A stretch of DNA of 64,000 bases from Siphonodentalium dalli (GCA_032622095.1 CP136064.1:181136011-181200010), one strand, 5' to 3'; positions 36,906 through 42,977 are shown, counted from the stretch's first letter. The notes: generated by a model from the letters alone, not told the origin. Program-made: numbers and translations.

Positions 36906-38520
36906 CGCTTGCAGACGTATTCTCGGTGCATGCAGTGCATACGACAATACTCGTGAGTGCCCAATAAACATACGTGCGGAATAATAGTGTGTGGTGGAAT
37001 TTTTAGGAAAATTAAAAAAACATACGGGGCAAAATAATAGTATGGGGTGGAATTTCGTGGTAAAAATATGTAAACATTTGTCCAAAAAAAATAGCCCAAG
37101 CTGAATTAAGTAGCTAGGAGGAATCTTCTAAGATTAATTACTGAGGCTTTGGGAGGACGTGTATTGGTTTAGTCACCGAGATTCTAATTTCTAAAAAAAA
37201 AATTAAAAAAAATAACTTTGAAAAAAAAGTTTGCTTTTTAAACAATATTTGTTCTAAATTCAATAAAATTGAATTGAATTCAATTAGATAAGTGGAAACC
37301 CTATATTCGTTAGACCCGAATGTTTAAATCTGCACTGAATCAAGCCCATTATGACTGTATGATAAAAACGATGTATATGTACCACGAAAATAGGAAACTT
37401 GATCATTATTTGACACTATTCAACGTACCAATATGAAATGTTTGTAGAAATAAATGTTATGCTGTGGTTAAATAGTTAATGTATTTATATTGTAGTGGTG
37501 AAGTCATCAATAACTAATGGATTAACCCATTCTCGGATCATAGATTGTTTTGTCAAAGTTCAAATAAATTTTGAATGAAAAAACGTACCGCAGTTATTTC
37601 ATACGCATTGACAATTTCATAACGAAACGATACCAGAAGTAGGTCTTGCACACTCGTCTACCGGTAATTCCAACGAATTAATTAATAATAGTTACAAATT
37701 ACAATGGAATTATGCCTAATTTGTTTTAATTACCAACAACAAAAATATAAATGTTGGTTTTCTTCCAATATATAAATAGAGATTTAGATATTTAAAAAAA
37801 AATCTCAAAATAAAAAGTTTAGAGTCGGCGGTTTAAAATAGGGTCGGTCGGGTTAGCGGAAACAAACGTATATTTTTTTTAGGCCTAATAGAAAATGTAA
37901 GATGATTTTGCATATTTGGACAGGGAATTATCCCAGGTCGCACTAAAATTTCCAGGTAGGTCGGGAAACCGGAAACACACAAGTTTTTTTTTTTTTAGGC
38001 CTTTAATAACAGTATTCTCCAATATTTATAAAAGTTGCCAACAGAATGATGCAATTTGTCATTTGTAGGGATGTCCAGGTCGGAAATGTATTAAGGTAAA
38101 CAGACGCCATGCAGAGGAAATCCTTTGGATTCAAATGCAGGGATATTTATTTCTATAATTGAATATTAATCTGAGACGCTGGAGGTCACCAGTAGCAAAT
38201 CTTTGATACGGTAAAAAAAAATAATGAAAAACTTGAAAATTACGGGACAAGAACAAGTTGAGCTAAAAACTATCTGTATAGTAAACAGGTCTTCATATTA
38301 TATCACGTTTCTTGCTTTCTGTCTGTAGACATTTTAATTTTATCTCATTTTGCCAGATTAATATTTAGTTTTCTGAATTTCCAAAAAGGAGTACCATCGT
38401 GAAAATAGATGGTTTGATGTTACTCACAGCTTGTTGCTGGTCTCCTGGTCGTGATGCTTCATCTTGTTGGGCTCCTCGAGCCCGACCTCTTGCTCGACCT
38501 CTTCCTGCTCGTCCTGTCAT
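507..38520 (-). CDS. PIWIL1: Piwi-like protein (PIWIL1-type Argonaute), 5' two-thirds, 12 coding exons
   Basis: Piwi-clade Argonautes bind piRNAs and silence transposons in the germ line. Coding exons, in gene order: 38428-38520, 22088-22346, 21152-21369, 20135-20256, 19055-19135, 17791-17985, 16684-16795, 15061-15184, 11334-11451, 6403-6517, 5442-5629 and 507-658. All have GT/AG borders and matching phases, giving 592 codons plus one base without a stop. The N-terminus is MTGRAGRGRARGRARG, the RG-rich tail that Tudor proteins bind once methylated. Family landmarks follow: AFDGTMLFLP, KLTNELPP, VGRNYYN, WPGF, ADVSHK, TYRVDDID (PAZ), LIPELCSLTG, NWGL, ADWSRETRG, PMGMQ and DRYDAIKK (start of MID). 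KLTNELPP and DRYDAIKK resemble vertebrate PIWIL1 more than PIWIL2; orthology is inferred from memory of the family. The rest of MID and the PIWI catalytic domain, roughly 270-300 residues, lie left of base 1. Exons 2-8 are also present at 27231-34944, where the assembly is duplicated. The ATG exon has a splice acceptor one base before the start codon, so a 5' UTR exon and the promoter lie further right and were not identified. Confidence 0.93.
890..1330 (+). repeat. Interspersed repeat with tandem modules (AAGATGGC family)
   Basis: In Piwi intron 11. Shares long stretches in the same orientation with 16140-16635 and its duplicate 28320-28812 (AAAATCCAAGATGGC, TTGCCGAATGACC, AAAATGACTCGTTCCCATCT). 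Internally it has two related modules of about 155 bp, beginning near 975 and 1127. Non-coding. Confidence 0.75.
1574..2602. mobile_element. hAT-like non-autonomous element (TAGAGATGGGCGG)
   Basis: A 1029-bp element with inverted ends TAGAGATGGGCGGTA and TACCGCCCATCTCTA. It is flanked by 8-bp duplications CTGTGACT (1566-1573) and CTGTAACT (2603-2610), one mismatch. Both ends are packed with GGTATCGGTA-type words. No transposase ORF. An 8-bp duplication is the hallmark of hAT transposons. Inside Piwi intron 11. Confidence 0.9.
3194..4058. mobile_element. hAT-like non-autonomous element with CGACTAGTCG subterminal words
   Basis: 865 bp, with imperfect inverted ends TAGTGTTGAAACGATTA / TTAATTGTTTCAACCCTA and a perfect 8-bp duplication CGACTGTC (3186-3193 and 4059-4066). 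Repeated palindromic GACTAGTC words lie near both ends. No transposase. Piwi intron 11. Confidence 0.92.
4247..5340 (+). repeat. Pearl-like element with a tandem array of ~160-bp units
   Basis: Starts ACAAGAGG plus a short palindrome (GCATCAGAGATGC). Six unit starts of TGAAAAATGACTAATTAAGG type lie at about 4352, 4513, 4671, 4831, 4995 and 5156, so the period is 160-164 bp. Each unit holds GGGCCATAACTCT, a GGTTTTCGAACTCGTCC block and GTTATCGCGCTAACGAG. It ends near a CGCCCGCCC tract. The layout matches published descriptions of bivalve pearl elements and their 160-bp cores; that link is from memory. Confidence 0.8.
5442..5629 (-). CDS. PIWIL1: Piwi exon 11 (linker to MID)
   Basis: A 188-nt exon, residues 480-541 and two bases. 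The acceptor is TTCTTATAG|TTCACA and the donor CGAAC|GTAAGT. It encodes FTYNPRDADWSRETRGKKL and LIQTLKRVGPPMGMQI, aligning with ADWSKETRG and PAMGMQM of vertebrate PIWIL1. Confidence 0.93.
5630..6402. other. Piwi intron 10
   Basis: Between exons 11 and 10. No repeat, gene or RNA recognised. Confidence 0.7.
6403..6517 (-). CDS. PIWIL1: Piwi exon 10
   Basis: A 115-nt exon, residues 441-479. The acceptor is CAATTTCAG|TACCCC and the donor CATAAA|GTATGT, phase 0. It encodes ANQELTNWGLKF and LPPEQLFQQNHK, the linker before MID. Single copy; the intron on its 5' side carries a dense transposon stack. Confidence 0.91.
7426..7917 (+). CDS. ORF of unknown function inside Harbinger-like element
   Basis: 163 codons; product not recognised. 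The first ~115 residues have ordinary protein composition (MWFAILLKCGDGSLIKKTVQ ... FELKYVVLREKE ... NVLMSINKKNN). The last ~40 look like read-through into intron or non-coding sequence, so it may be a first exon with a donor near 7805. Layout and a few motifs resemble the ORF at 9661-10011 in a neighbouring Harbinger-like element. A transposon accessory protein or captured exon is possible; no domain is claimed. Confidence 0.4.
   Translation: MWFAILLKCGDGSLIKKTVQASSETIGETIKRNFIERTVKEDTSILGFTHDPDKSNVKDSSGMLLAVDFPTQQLHTFELKYVVLREKEPVQTVTEAINDPSPVTKTITNVLMSINKKNNLYVNLPAKRYCCFYLILNLVHIVVCSVRNSSNCGRVDLHRLMTD
7981..8435. mobile_element. Foldback/MITE nested in the Harbinger-like element
   Basis: Inverted ends AAGTCCAACAAACAGCC and GGCTGTTTGTTGGACTT. 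They extend imperfectly through GGGCTCCAAATAAA and its complement. A fragment of the same family lies at 44150-44195. Third level of nesting: hAT, then Harbinger-like, then this. Confidence 0.78.
9358..10405. mobile_element. PIF/Harbinger-like element with 34-bp inverted ends
   Basis: Ends begin GGCGAGACCAATTTTATTAC and match as a near-perfect inverted repeat of about 34 bp (9358-9391 and 10372-10405). TAA is duplicated on both sides (9355-9357, 10406-10408). It contains an ORF at 9661-10011 but no recognisable transposase. Lies 16 bp from the hAT stack in Piwi intron 9. Confidence 0.85.
9661..10011 (+). CDS. ORF of unknown function inside Harbinger-like element
   Basis: 116 codons ending in TAG; product not recognised. 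It starts MTSFFTVEIITLCGKNVLKK and contains GGKFIRFFVKRIESNE and TKLMDSNKQKC. Position-by-position features recall the 7426-7917 ORF: CG...LKK near the start, a beta-strand-like F-[EI]-x-x-[YF]-V-x-[LR] core, and a LM-SN-K tail. Similarity is weak and judged by eye. Centred in the element, as a transposon-borne gene would be. Confidence 0.4.
   Translation: MTSFFTVEIITLCGKNVLKKIVELDITKTVVTLFSIVPDEYTIERIIAQTSSNDSGSEVTKDIPPSVIHDFGGKFIRFFVKRIESNESTTGHTSNAFTKLMDSNKQKCYPTTWSVF
10409..11333. other. Rest of Piwi intron 9
   Basis: AT-rich sequence with no element ends, RNA gene or coding region that I can support. Confidence 0.6.
11334..11451 (-). CDS. PIWIL1: Piwi exon 9
   Basis: A 118-nt exon, residues 402-440 and two bases. 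The acceptor is TCTTTCAG|GTTTGTC and the donor AAAGA|GTGAGT. It encodes GLSDEVRADFHVMKDVAVHT, matching the family's linker-2 helix. Single copy. Confidence 0.93.
12073..13126. mobile_element. hAT-like element (TAGGCTTGTCACGA) nested in another hAT
   Basis: 1054 bp with ends TAGGCTTGTCACGA / TCGTGGCAACCCTA and a perfect 8-bp duplication GTTACTAC (12065-12072, 13127-13134). Subterminal GTCGACTAATCG-type words. No transposase ORF. The host element's other copy at 48039-49140 reads GTAGTAAC without an insertion, giving the empty site. Confidence 0.93.
13635..14375 (+). repeat. Pearl-like element with terminal hairpin
   Basis: Begins ACAAGAGGTACGCCGTCGCG. Three modules each start AAAAAAGGGCCATAACTCT or close variants (around 13832, 14005 and 14177). 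An ACGGACGGA tract comes next, then CTATATACCCGCCGA and the hairpin CCGACTTCAAGTCGG, then GGGGCATAATAA. Inserted in the reverse hAT copy. The 22912-23415 repeat shares modules with it. Confidence 0.8.
15061..15184 (-). CDS. PIWIL1: Piwi exon 8, left copy (end of PAZ, second linker)
   Basis: A 124-nt exon, residues 361-401 plus one base. The acceptor is GATTACAG|CACCAC and the donor TTGACAG|GTAATT. It encodes DLTQPLIVSMPKKK and LYLIPELCSLT. The IPEL-C-LTG motif is shared by all Piwi proteins. Confidence 0.94.
15185..16139. other. Piwi intron 7, left part
   Basis: No repeat ends, coding region or RNA recognised. Confidence 0.6.
16140..16635 (+). repeat. Interspersed repeat (AAGATGGC family)
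   Basis: Second member of the family at 890-1330, same orientation, with three module starts of AAAATCCAAGATGG type. Duplicated again at 28320-28812 by the contig overlap. Short ORFs across it are translations of the repeat. Confidence 0.75.
16684..16795 (-). CDS. PIWIL1: Piwi exon 7, left copy (PAZ core)
   Basis: A 112-nt exon, residues 323-360. The acceptor is CTGTTGCAG|GTATAAC. The donor AAAAAC|GTAAAC is weak but gives the phase needed by exon 8 (YYKN/HHNIQIKDL). It encodes RYNNNTYRVDDIDLNPES, the diagnostic PAZ stretch whose aromatic residues line the 3'-end pocket. Confidence 0.92.
16796..17790. other. Piwi intron 6 with poly-C tract
   Basis: A C-rich run at about 17166-17199 (17350-bp region otherwise AT-rich). 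The right copy has a shorter run at 29350-29367. Nothing else recognised. Confidence 0.6.
17791..17985 (-). CDS. PIWIL1: Piwi exon 6, left copy (linker and first half of PAZ)
   Basis: A 195-nt exon covering residues 259-322 and part of 323. The acceptor is ATTTCAG|ACTGG and the donor ACAAG|GTTAGA. It encodes LEVWPGFVTAIAQYDNG, LCADVSHKIMRSDYVLD and KLVGGTVLT. The ADVSHK motif and the following helices lead into the PAZ fold that holds the piRNA 3' end. Confidence 0.94.
17986..19054. other. Piwi intron 5
   Basis: Nothing recognised apart from the point near 18343 where the other assembly copy carries a 360-bp insertion. Confidence 0.6.
19055..19135 (-). CDS. PIWIL1: Piwi exon 5, left copy
   Basis: An 81-nt exon spanning codon 231 to two bases of codon 258. 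The acceptor is ATTTCAG|GATTCTTGG and the donor CATAG|GTTAGT. It encodes LDMKQVGRNYYN and IPIPQHR, the signature just before the PAZ domain. Confidence 0.92.
19490..19900. repeat. Poly-G/poly-C-flanked repeat in Piwi intron 4
   Basis: A G run at 19491-19507, then a TTTCGAACTCGTTCAAGATATT block and CATAACTCTGG as in the pearl-like modules, then a C run at 19878-19899. Looks like a degraded pearl-like element between homopolymers. Duplicate at 32011-32450 with longer runs. Confidence 0.6.
20135..20256 (-). CDS. PIWIL1: Piwi exon 4, left copy
   Basis: Encodes residues 191-230 and two bases of codon 231 (122 nt). The acceptor is TTTGAAG|GAGACTGTG and the donor AAGAG|GTATAA. It contains VIITIKLTNELPPNSP and FNIIFKR, among the best conserved Piwi N-domain strands. 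Confidence 0.93.
20390..20880 (+). repeat. Pearl-like tandem modules in Piwi intron 3
   Basis: Three related modules of about 150-170 bp, each with GTTACTCTG or TATCTCTGGTAAAA, TTTGCGAA-type blocks and ACAACTTTTC. They start near 20440, 20595 and 20738. A degenerate member of the GGGCCATAACTC superfamily. Duplicate at 32942-33440. Confidence 0.6.
21152..21369 (-). CDS. PIWIL1: Piwi exon 3, left copy (N domain)
   Basis: Encodes residues 118-190 (218 nt). The acceptor is CTTCAG|GTACTC and the donor GATGAG|GTGAGT, phase 0. It carries VTANHFKL, YQYRVDFNPD and AFDGTMLFLP, all recognisable Piwi N-domain landmarks. Open and in frame, unlike the 221-nt duplicate at 33728-33948. Confidence 0.93.
21370..22087. 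other. Piwi intron 2
   Basis: No repeat or gene recognised. Confidence 0.6.
22088..22346 (-). CDS. PIWIL1: Piwi exon 2, left copy (Pro/Gly/Arg-rich N-terminal region)
   Basis: Encodes residues 32-117 plus one base (259 nt). The acceptor is TTATTTAG|CCACCAGCA. The donor ATGG|GTCAGT joins exon 3 to read DKMGTQGQ. The first half is low-complexity Pro/Ala/Gly; the second half (TEPRTRPAHIADKM) is the conserved run-in to the N domain. Reading past the donor gives a stop nine codons on, which supports this boundary. Intact, unlike its duplicate at 34685-34944. Confidence 0.88.
22912..23415 (+). repeat. Pearl-like element, truncated 5' end
   Basis: Starts TACGCTATCGCGTGGCATT, which corresponds to an internal point near the 13635 element's 5' end. 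Two AAAGGGCCATAACT modules, ACGGACGGA, CTATATACCCGCCG and a shortened hairpin follow. The duplicate at 35522-36015 keeps the fuller hairpin CCGACTTTTCAAGTCGG. Confidence 0.75.
23880..24335. repeat. Minisatellite of ATTATTGTGGGC units plus poly-G
   Basis: Units containing ATTATTGTGGGC, GTTGC, CATATTCCC, GCCGCAG and GCATAAGACAC recur at about 23883, 24149 and 24203, with a remnant at 24308 leading into a G run (24314-24331). A separate stretch (23944-24075) repeats TCGTCCCAC and GGTGACCTCGTCCCA. The duplicate at 36480-36902 has part of this replaced by about 59 Gs. Confidence 0.65.
24808..26203. repeat. Unduplicated end of left contig, starting with ACGAGAGG repeat
   Basis: Starts ACGAGAGGCCGATCACGATC, shared with 50135 onward. 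A region at 24914-25285 is an inverted relative of 39815-40170. The segment near 26100 (TATGGAAATGCAATAAACAA) recalls 50865. This 1.4 kb has no counterpart beside 37365, so it is probably a haplotype-specific insertion or a misjoined end. Confidence 0.55.
26204..26303. other. Assembly gap of 100 Ns
   Basis: A run of about 100 Ns, the usual placeholder for a gap of unknown size. The sequence right of it (from 26304) restarts at a point matching 14108, so the joined contigs overlap rather than leave missing sequence. Confidence 0.98.
27231..27354 (-). CDS. PIWIL1: Piwi exon 8, duplicate copy (intact)
   Basis: 124 nt, same borders and IPEL motif as 15061-15184. It is the last Piwi exon on the right-hand contig before the gap, about 930 bp from it. 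Confidence 0.85.
28862..28973 (-). CDS. PIWIL1: Piwi exon 7, duplicate copy (intact)
   Basis: 112 nt with the same TYRVDDID-coding sequence and borders as 16684-16795. Part of the duplicated contig overlap. Confidence 0.84.
29958..30152 (-). CDS. PIWIL1: Piwi exon 6, duplicate copy (intact)
   Basis: 195 nt with the same translation as 17791-17985 (WPGF, ADVSHK). Part of the duplicated contig overlap. Confidence 0.85.
30509..30868. repeat. Insertion present only in the right copy of the duplication
   Basis: The left copy reads straight from CATTTGGGGGG into ATGAACTCAC at 18343. The right copy has a long G run and then about 330 bp (ending GCGAGCCG) before the same ATGAACTCAC. No coding potential seen. 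Either an insertion polymorphism or an assembly error seeded by the G run. Confidence 0.7.
31575..31655 (-). CDS. PIWIL1: Piwi exon 5, duplicate copy (intact)
   Basis: Identical in length (81 nt) and splice borders to 19055-19135. Part of the duplicated contig overlap. Confidence 0.84.
32686..32807 (-). CDS. PIWIL1: Piwi exon 4, duplicate copy (intact)
   Basis: Same length (122 nt), borders and translation as 20135-20256. Part of the duplicated contig overlap. Confidence 0.85.
33728..33948 (-). pseudogene. Piwi exon 3, duplicate copy with three homopolymer insertions
   Basis: Duplicate of 21152-21369, 221 nt instead of 218. Single extra bases sit in three short C/G runs (around 33823, 33862 and 33871), so about a dozen codons are out of frame before the third insertion restores it. 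Splice borders are unchanged. Confidence 0.85.
34685..34944 (-). pseudogene. Piwi exon 2, duplicate copy with frameshift
   Basis: Same exon as 22088-22346 with the same splice borders but 260 nt instead of 259. One extra T in a CTTTT run (near 34854) shifts the frame. It lies on the same contig as exon 1, so it is the physically linked copy, yet as read it cannot be translated through. A homopolymer sequencing error is the likely cause. Confidence 0.85.
37366..38427. other. Piwi intron 1, unduplicated part
   Basis: Non-coding. Contains two GTCGG-TCGG...GGAAAC...TTTTTTTAGGCCT tails (37835-37890, 37950-38003) of a recurring repeat family. Confidence 0.6.
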
Positions 38521-38521
38521 C
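38428..38521 (-). CDS. PIWIL1: Piwi exon 1 (start codon, RG-rich N-terminus)
   Basis: Encodes residues 1-31, starting at ATG 38520-38518. The acceptor is TTGCAG followed by G and then ATG, so this is the first coding exon but not the first exon. The donor is GCT|GTGAGT, phase 0. Seven arginines alternate with glycine and alanine, the sDMA/Tudor-binding tail typical of Piwi proteins. It is present once, on the right-hand contig only. Confidence 0.92.
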
Positions 38522-38701
38522 CTGCAATGAGTATTAAACATATTGAGTTAAGAGCATTATAATCGAGAACATATTACGGCCTCCCACACAGATCGAAACT
38601 AGTCAGGCTTAAAATCGAAATTAGAATGTTGATTCTCAGTTTGCTGATTGCTGTAGAAATGCTATCAATTGATGCTTGCAGATTTTGATGGACCCGATGG
38701 T

Positions 38702-39665
38702 ATTATAATAAAAGGTCGCAGACCACATGTCCCCCGACTCGAGTGGTAAACTTCATGATTGGATTTGTTAGAAGGATACTATTTGCAACAATGTTATACA
38801 GTATATAGATGTTGCAAACCACCGCAAAATTTCTTGGACAAAACAACCCGATGAACAAACGCATACAAACGCGAAAAAATGATATTTTTGTATTAGCTAT
38901 ATAGATGTTGCAAATCACCAACATGTTAGGAACAATATCCCAGAGTTTCAAATCTCTACATTTAAAACTGTAGGAGGAGTTGATTACACCATGAAGGTAC
39001 CCAATCTCATCCAAAAGGCAAAAATGTTCCAAATTTTCTAAGTCGAAAACCCCCCAAAAATATGGAAAAAATGATATTTTTTATTAGCTATATAGATGTT
39101 GCAAATCACCAACATGTTAGGAACAATATCCCATAGTTTCAAATCTCTACATTTAAAACTGTAGGAGGAGTTGATTACACCATGAAGGTATCCAATCTCA
39201 TCCAAAAGGCAAAAATGTTCCAAATTTTCTAAGTCGAAAACCCCCCCAAAAATATGGAAAAAATTATATTTTTGATTAGCTATATAGATGTTGCAAATCA
39301 CCAACATGTTAGGAACAATATCCCAGAGTTTCAAATCTCTACGTTTAAAACTGTAGGAGGAGTTGATTACACCATGAAGGTACCCAATCTCATCCAAAAG
39401 GCAAAAATGTTCCAAATTTTCTAAGTCGAAAACCCCCCCAAAAATATGGAAAAAAAAATATTTTTGATTAGCTATATAGATGTTGCAAATCACCAACATG
39501 TTAGGAACAATATCCCAGAGTTTCAAATCTCTACGTTTAAAACTGTAGGAGGAGTTGATTACACCATGAAGGTACCCAATCTCGGACGCACGGACACACG
39601 GACGCACGGACGGACGGACGAGGGTCATTTCTATAGTCCTCCGACGGAAACGTCGGGGGACAATT
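38702..39665 (+). repeat. Pearl-like element with ~192-bp tandem units, upstream of Piwi exon 1
   Basis: Unit marker TTAGCTATATAGATGTTGCA lies at about 38893, 39084, 39276 and 39468, with a partial unit at 38807, so the period is 191-192 bp. The array ends in CGGACGCACGG/CGGACGGACGG (39583-39621) and the hairpin CCGACGGAAACGTCGG. The 5' end has the palindrome GGTCGCAGACC followed by CCCCC. A long minus-strand ORF over it is only repeat translation. Confidence 0.85.
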
Positions 39666-39814
39666 AAAGGACATTACTTGGCAATTTTGATGAGGCTCTA
39701 TTCTGAAATTAAAGGCCTATAATAGCTATATGTACTCATTGTATGACCGTCCCCCCCCCCCAAATCAATTTCAAAATTATTAGATGATAATTATAACATG
39801 ACTAAATGAGATGC

Positions 39815-40170
39815 TTAAAGGGACTCAATCAGTTGTCAGAATCGATTAATTGCTAAAAAATAATGCTAACCACTGTAAACTATTTTATAAAATTGCCCGA
39901 AACGTGTTATATACCAACAAGTTGTTCGATGAAATTGGGCCTTGTTATAAACACCAAGCCTCTTGATTTTATAGTTATCCATCCTCATCTGTAATTTGTC
40001 AAGAGAATTTAACTTTTTACTGGGTGAAAAACAATAGATTTCAAAAATTTATATCTAATAACTCCCGAGCTTTGATAGGTGGGTTCTTAGACTAATCAAA
40101 TATGTTTTACCTCCGAATTCAAATAAATAGTAATTGAGGGGTGCTTAATCAGATTATGCATCTTTAATAA
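39815..40170. repeat. MITE-like repeat, inverted relative of 24914-25285
   Basis: Begins TTAAAGGGACTCAATCAG and ends GTGCTTAATCAGATTATGCA. It matches 24914-25285 on the other strand (GCACCCCTCAGTTACTATTTA, ATTGCCC, TTATCCATC). Non-coding. Confidence 0.6.
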
Positions 40171-41259
40171 ACAAAATTGACAATTTAAGCCCTTACAGAC
40201 CACACTCGTCACAGGAACTCTATATTACTAGTATGCACATACCAGTAGTAGGTAAGTGATGCAAAAAATAACGTTTTTGAAATATACAACCTAGCTTATA
40301 AATAGAGCATGCTAGGTCATGGCAACATTTCAACAAAGTGCAATAACTTGTGAAAATTGGCCGACGGAACCACTTACTAAAGTTACGGAAATGAACAAAG
40401 CGAATTGATGGACAGATATATAACATAATACATCAAAAATGGCGCCTAACAGGAATATTACGAAAATTTATGTCAGAAATTTGAAAATTTGAAAAAAGAA
40501 AGGAAAAATAATTAGTTAAAAAAAATAATGAACAAAAATAAATCAAGATTGAAAAAGAAGATAAATTCTAAATAAAATAACAAATCTATATGAATAAAAT
40601 CAATTTAAAATAATGAACAAGGTAAGATAAAGTAACAAATACAGCACCTGTTAAAATATATATTCAAAAGCAACAGAAAAGTATGTAAGCTACCCTATAC
40701 TGACTCTAGCTTTCTGCTTAAACATAAATGAAGTCATCACTTAAATACCCCAATTGGTGCTAGCTGATTGTAATTAGATAACCTGTGGAACTGCAAGTAA
40801 TACAACAAACACATTTCAAGGTGTCGGGCTACATTTATAACACCCAATCATCTGATATATTCTCACATTGACAGGAAGTGACCCAGCAGGAGCCACCTTG
40901 ATATCTAGTGACTTTGCAGAGGTGGTGACTTAATTGTAAATGCTTTGACACCACACCTGATCAATAGGTTTATTACTGCTACTCCAGCTGGCTGGCCAAA
41001 GGCAATTAAGTTTACACCTCTTACTAAGATTCCCAGATTATGCAACTGGTATAAGCCATTTCATGTCAAATTTCAATAATTCTAATGTAGTCTCATTAAA
41101 CCTAATTATCAACATCTATTGGTAGATAGAAACACAATTACTCCAGAAAGTCTGGAAGGAAGAAAGTTGGGAGGAAATATTTTTTTAGGAGTAAGGTTGG
41201 AGGAAATATTTTTTAAGAGTTTAAAGTTACAAATATGATAGATAATAGGAACCCGAGTA
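40171..41259. other. Intergenic sequence
   Basis: Non-coding, AT-rich. I recognise no element ends, RNA genes or promoter. Confidence 0.55.
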
Positions 41260-42568
41260 CAGGGTTGGCCGATTTAAATCAATGACTTAAATCAATGATT
41301 TAAAAAAAATCATCATTTATTTAAATCAAATTTCAACCTTTTATAAACTACAGGTATATTGCATGGTACCACATTTACTGTTCCAGCCCAGCAATGGCAT
41401 GTTCCGCTTTATAGCATTATTCCTATTGTTTGTAACTAAACTCGGATTCAGCATGCCTCATTATACACAGTTTAATTTTCTTTCCCCCTTTTCTGATTGG
41501 TGTACATGTAAATGCTAACTGAGTAGCTCTACCATATACATGTACTCAGTCATCTAGCTACTCTAGTTGTCTAGTGCCTATACTTGATACATGGTGTGAT
41601 TATCATATGTCCTCAAGTCACTGAGCGCAAATGTGATTGATAATATATTAAGTTGTCAGCTAAAATTGACTAAATTTATTAGTAAAAGTTTAAGCACAGG
41701 TCTACCTTTCCAGATATCAAAACATTGGAACCTACATGGACCCTATGTGTATGCATATTATTAAAGCACATGGTCGCTATATATGTACTGCCATGATATT
41801 TGTGTGTTTCATTGGTAACCAAAAAATAACAAGAGGTGTGCACTCGAGTGCTAGCATACCCCCACCGTGGCAAATTCCACCCGCATTATCCGTAAACCAA
41901 ACAAAAAAGATTTTTAACTTTAAAGAAAAATTCGGACTAATTATATCGATATGGTGTCACAAGAAGCTTGTACAGAAAAAATTATTGAAATTGGTTCATA
42001 TTTGTTAAAGTTATTAAGTCAGACAGAATTTTCTAAGTCAAAATAAGTCGAAAATAAGTGTAATATTATGAAAAACAGTCTGAGCCCATCCCTAGCCACA
42101 TCATGTAGACAGGGTATTGTGAGAAGCATGTATACCAAAAATTATTGAAAAAAAGTCGTACTGCAATTAGCATCATGCGGAGAGACTGTCCTAAGGAGAT
42201 TGCATACAAAAAATTAATGAAATCAGTTCATAGTTGTTCGAGTTATGAGGTCGGACGGACGGACGGACGGACGCACGGAGAAAGCGTGACGGACGGACAG
42301 ACGCAAATCCAGTATACCCCCCATTTTCTTCGAAAGTGGGGGTATAATGATACATTCATAGAATTCTGATTAATCCAGCCTTGGATATAATAAGCAAAAC
42401 CTTTTAGAACCTTCATTTATCAGAGAAATTGCACAATTACATATTTTAATGCTAACAGTTAGAAGAAAAAAATTCAAATAAATCAATTTAAATCAAAATA
42501 ATCTTGATTTAAATAAAATAAATTAAAAAAAATTATTTTAATATATTTAAAAAAAATCACCAACCCTG
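41260..42568. mobile_element. hAT-like element (CAGGGTTGG) with nested pearl-like element
   Basis: 1309 bp with ends CAGGGTTGG / CCAACCCTG and subterminal TTTAAATCAATGA/TGATTTAAAT words near both ends. No clear 8-bp duplication was found (CCCGAGTA versus CTGGGTGT), so the superfamily call rests on the CAGGG end. A pearl-like insertion sits at 41829-42347. Confidence 0.7.
41829..42347 (+). repeat. Pearl-like element with CGGA tract and CCCCCA hairpin
   Basis: Starts ACAAGAGGTGTGCACTCGAG with a palindromic start and then CATACCCCC. Two AAAAAATTATTGAAAT-type modules follow, then CGGACGGACGGACGGACG, then the hairpin CCCCCCATTTTCTTCG/AAAGTGGGGG, then TATAATGA. Nested in the hAT-like element. Confidence 0.75.
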
Positions 42569-42786
42569 CTGGGTGTGAATAATTTATTTACCGACAAAAT
42601 TTAGAGAATGTTTAGTTGCAGAGTGAAGGGCGGAAGATGCCGATAGTGCGGAATATCAAGCATTTGTGTAGGTTTTTGAAAATAAAATTTAAGGACTCTT
42701 CATGTAAGATTCAAAATACAAACATAACAGATTGCAGAACCATTATTTTATAGTGTACACAGCCTGGTGTACATGTAGTTTGCCAT

Positions 42787-42977
42787 GTATTGGATAGATC
42801 ATTTCCTCGGAGTGTCTTAATGATTATCTTAAGAAGGGTGGCGTTAGTCTTGACTGGAAGTTATTAACTCAATTCACGAGCGCACAGCACAAGTGAGCAG
42901 AGTCCACAACTTTCAATCAAGACAAACATCACCCTTCTTAATTATGAAGGCACGGAGTGAGATGATCTATCCAATTT
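42787..42977. mobile_element. Small foldback element (TATTGGATAGATCAT)
   Basis: About 190 bp forming an imperfect inverted repeat: TATTGGATAGATCAT with GATGATCTATCCAAT, continuing inward through AAGAAGGGTG and CACCCTTCTT. Non-coding. Confidence 0.7.

Larger units (their letters stand above)
26304..37365. repeat. Large duplication, right copy
   Basis: Partner of 14108-24808. About 360 bp longer, mainly because of an insertion at 30509-30868. The G runs are longer (30509-30535, 32011-32057, 36844-36902) and extra bases occur in homopolymers, as expected of a noisier haplotig rather than an old paralog. Confidence 0.93.

Noticed and set aside
26304-37365. A true second Piwi paralog
   Set aside because: Introns and intronic transposons are as similar as exons, the copy lacks exons 9-12, and it abuts an N gap; paralogs would show diverged introns.
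38807-39590. Regular repeats considered as a CRISPR-like array
   Set aside because: Units are contiguous 192-bp tandem copies without unique spacers, in a eukaryotic genome.
39038-39628. 196-codon minus-strand ORF with internal protein repeats
   Set aside because: It is a translation of the 192-bp non-coding tandem array; the protein period equals the DNA period.
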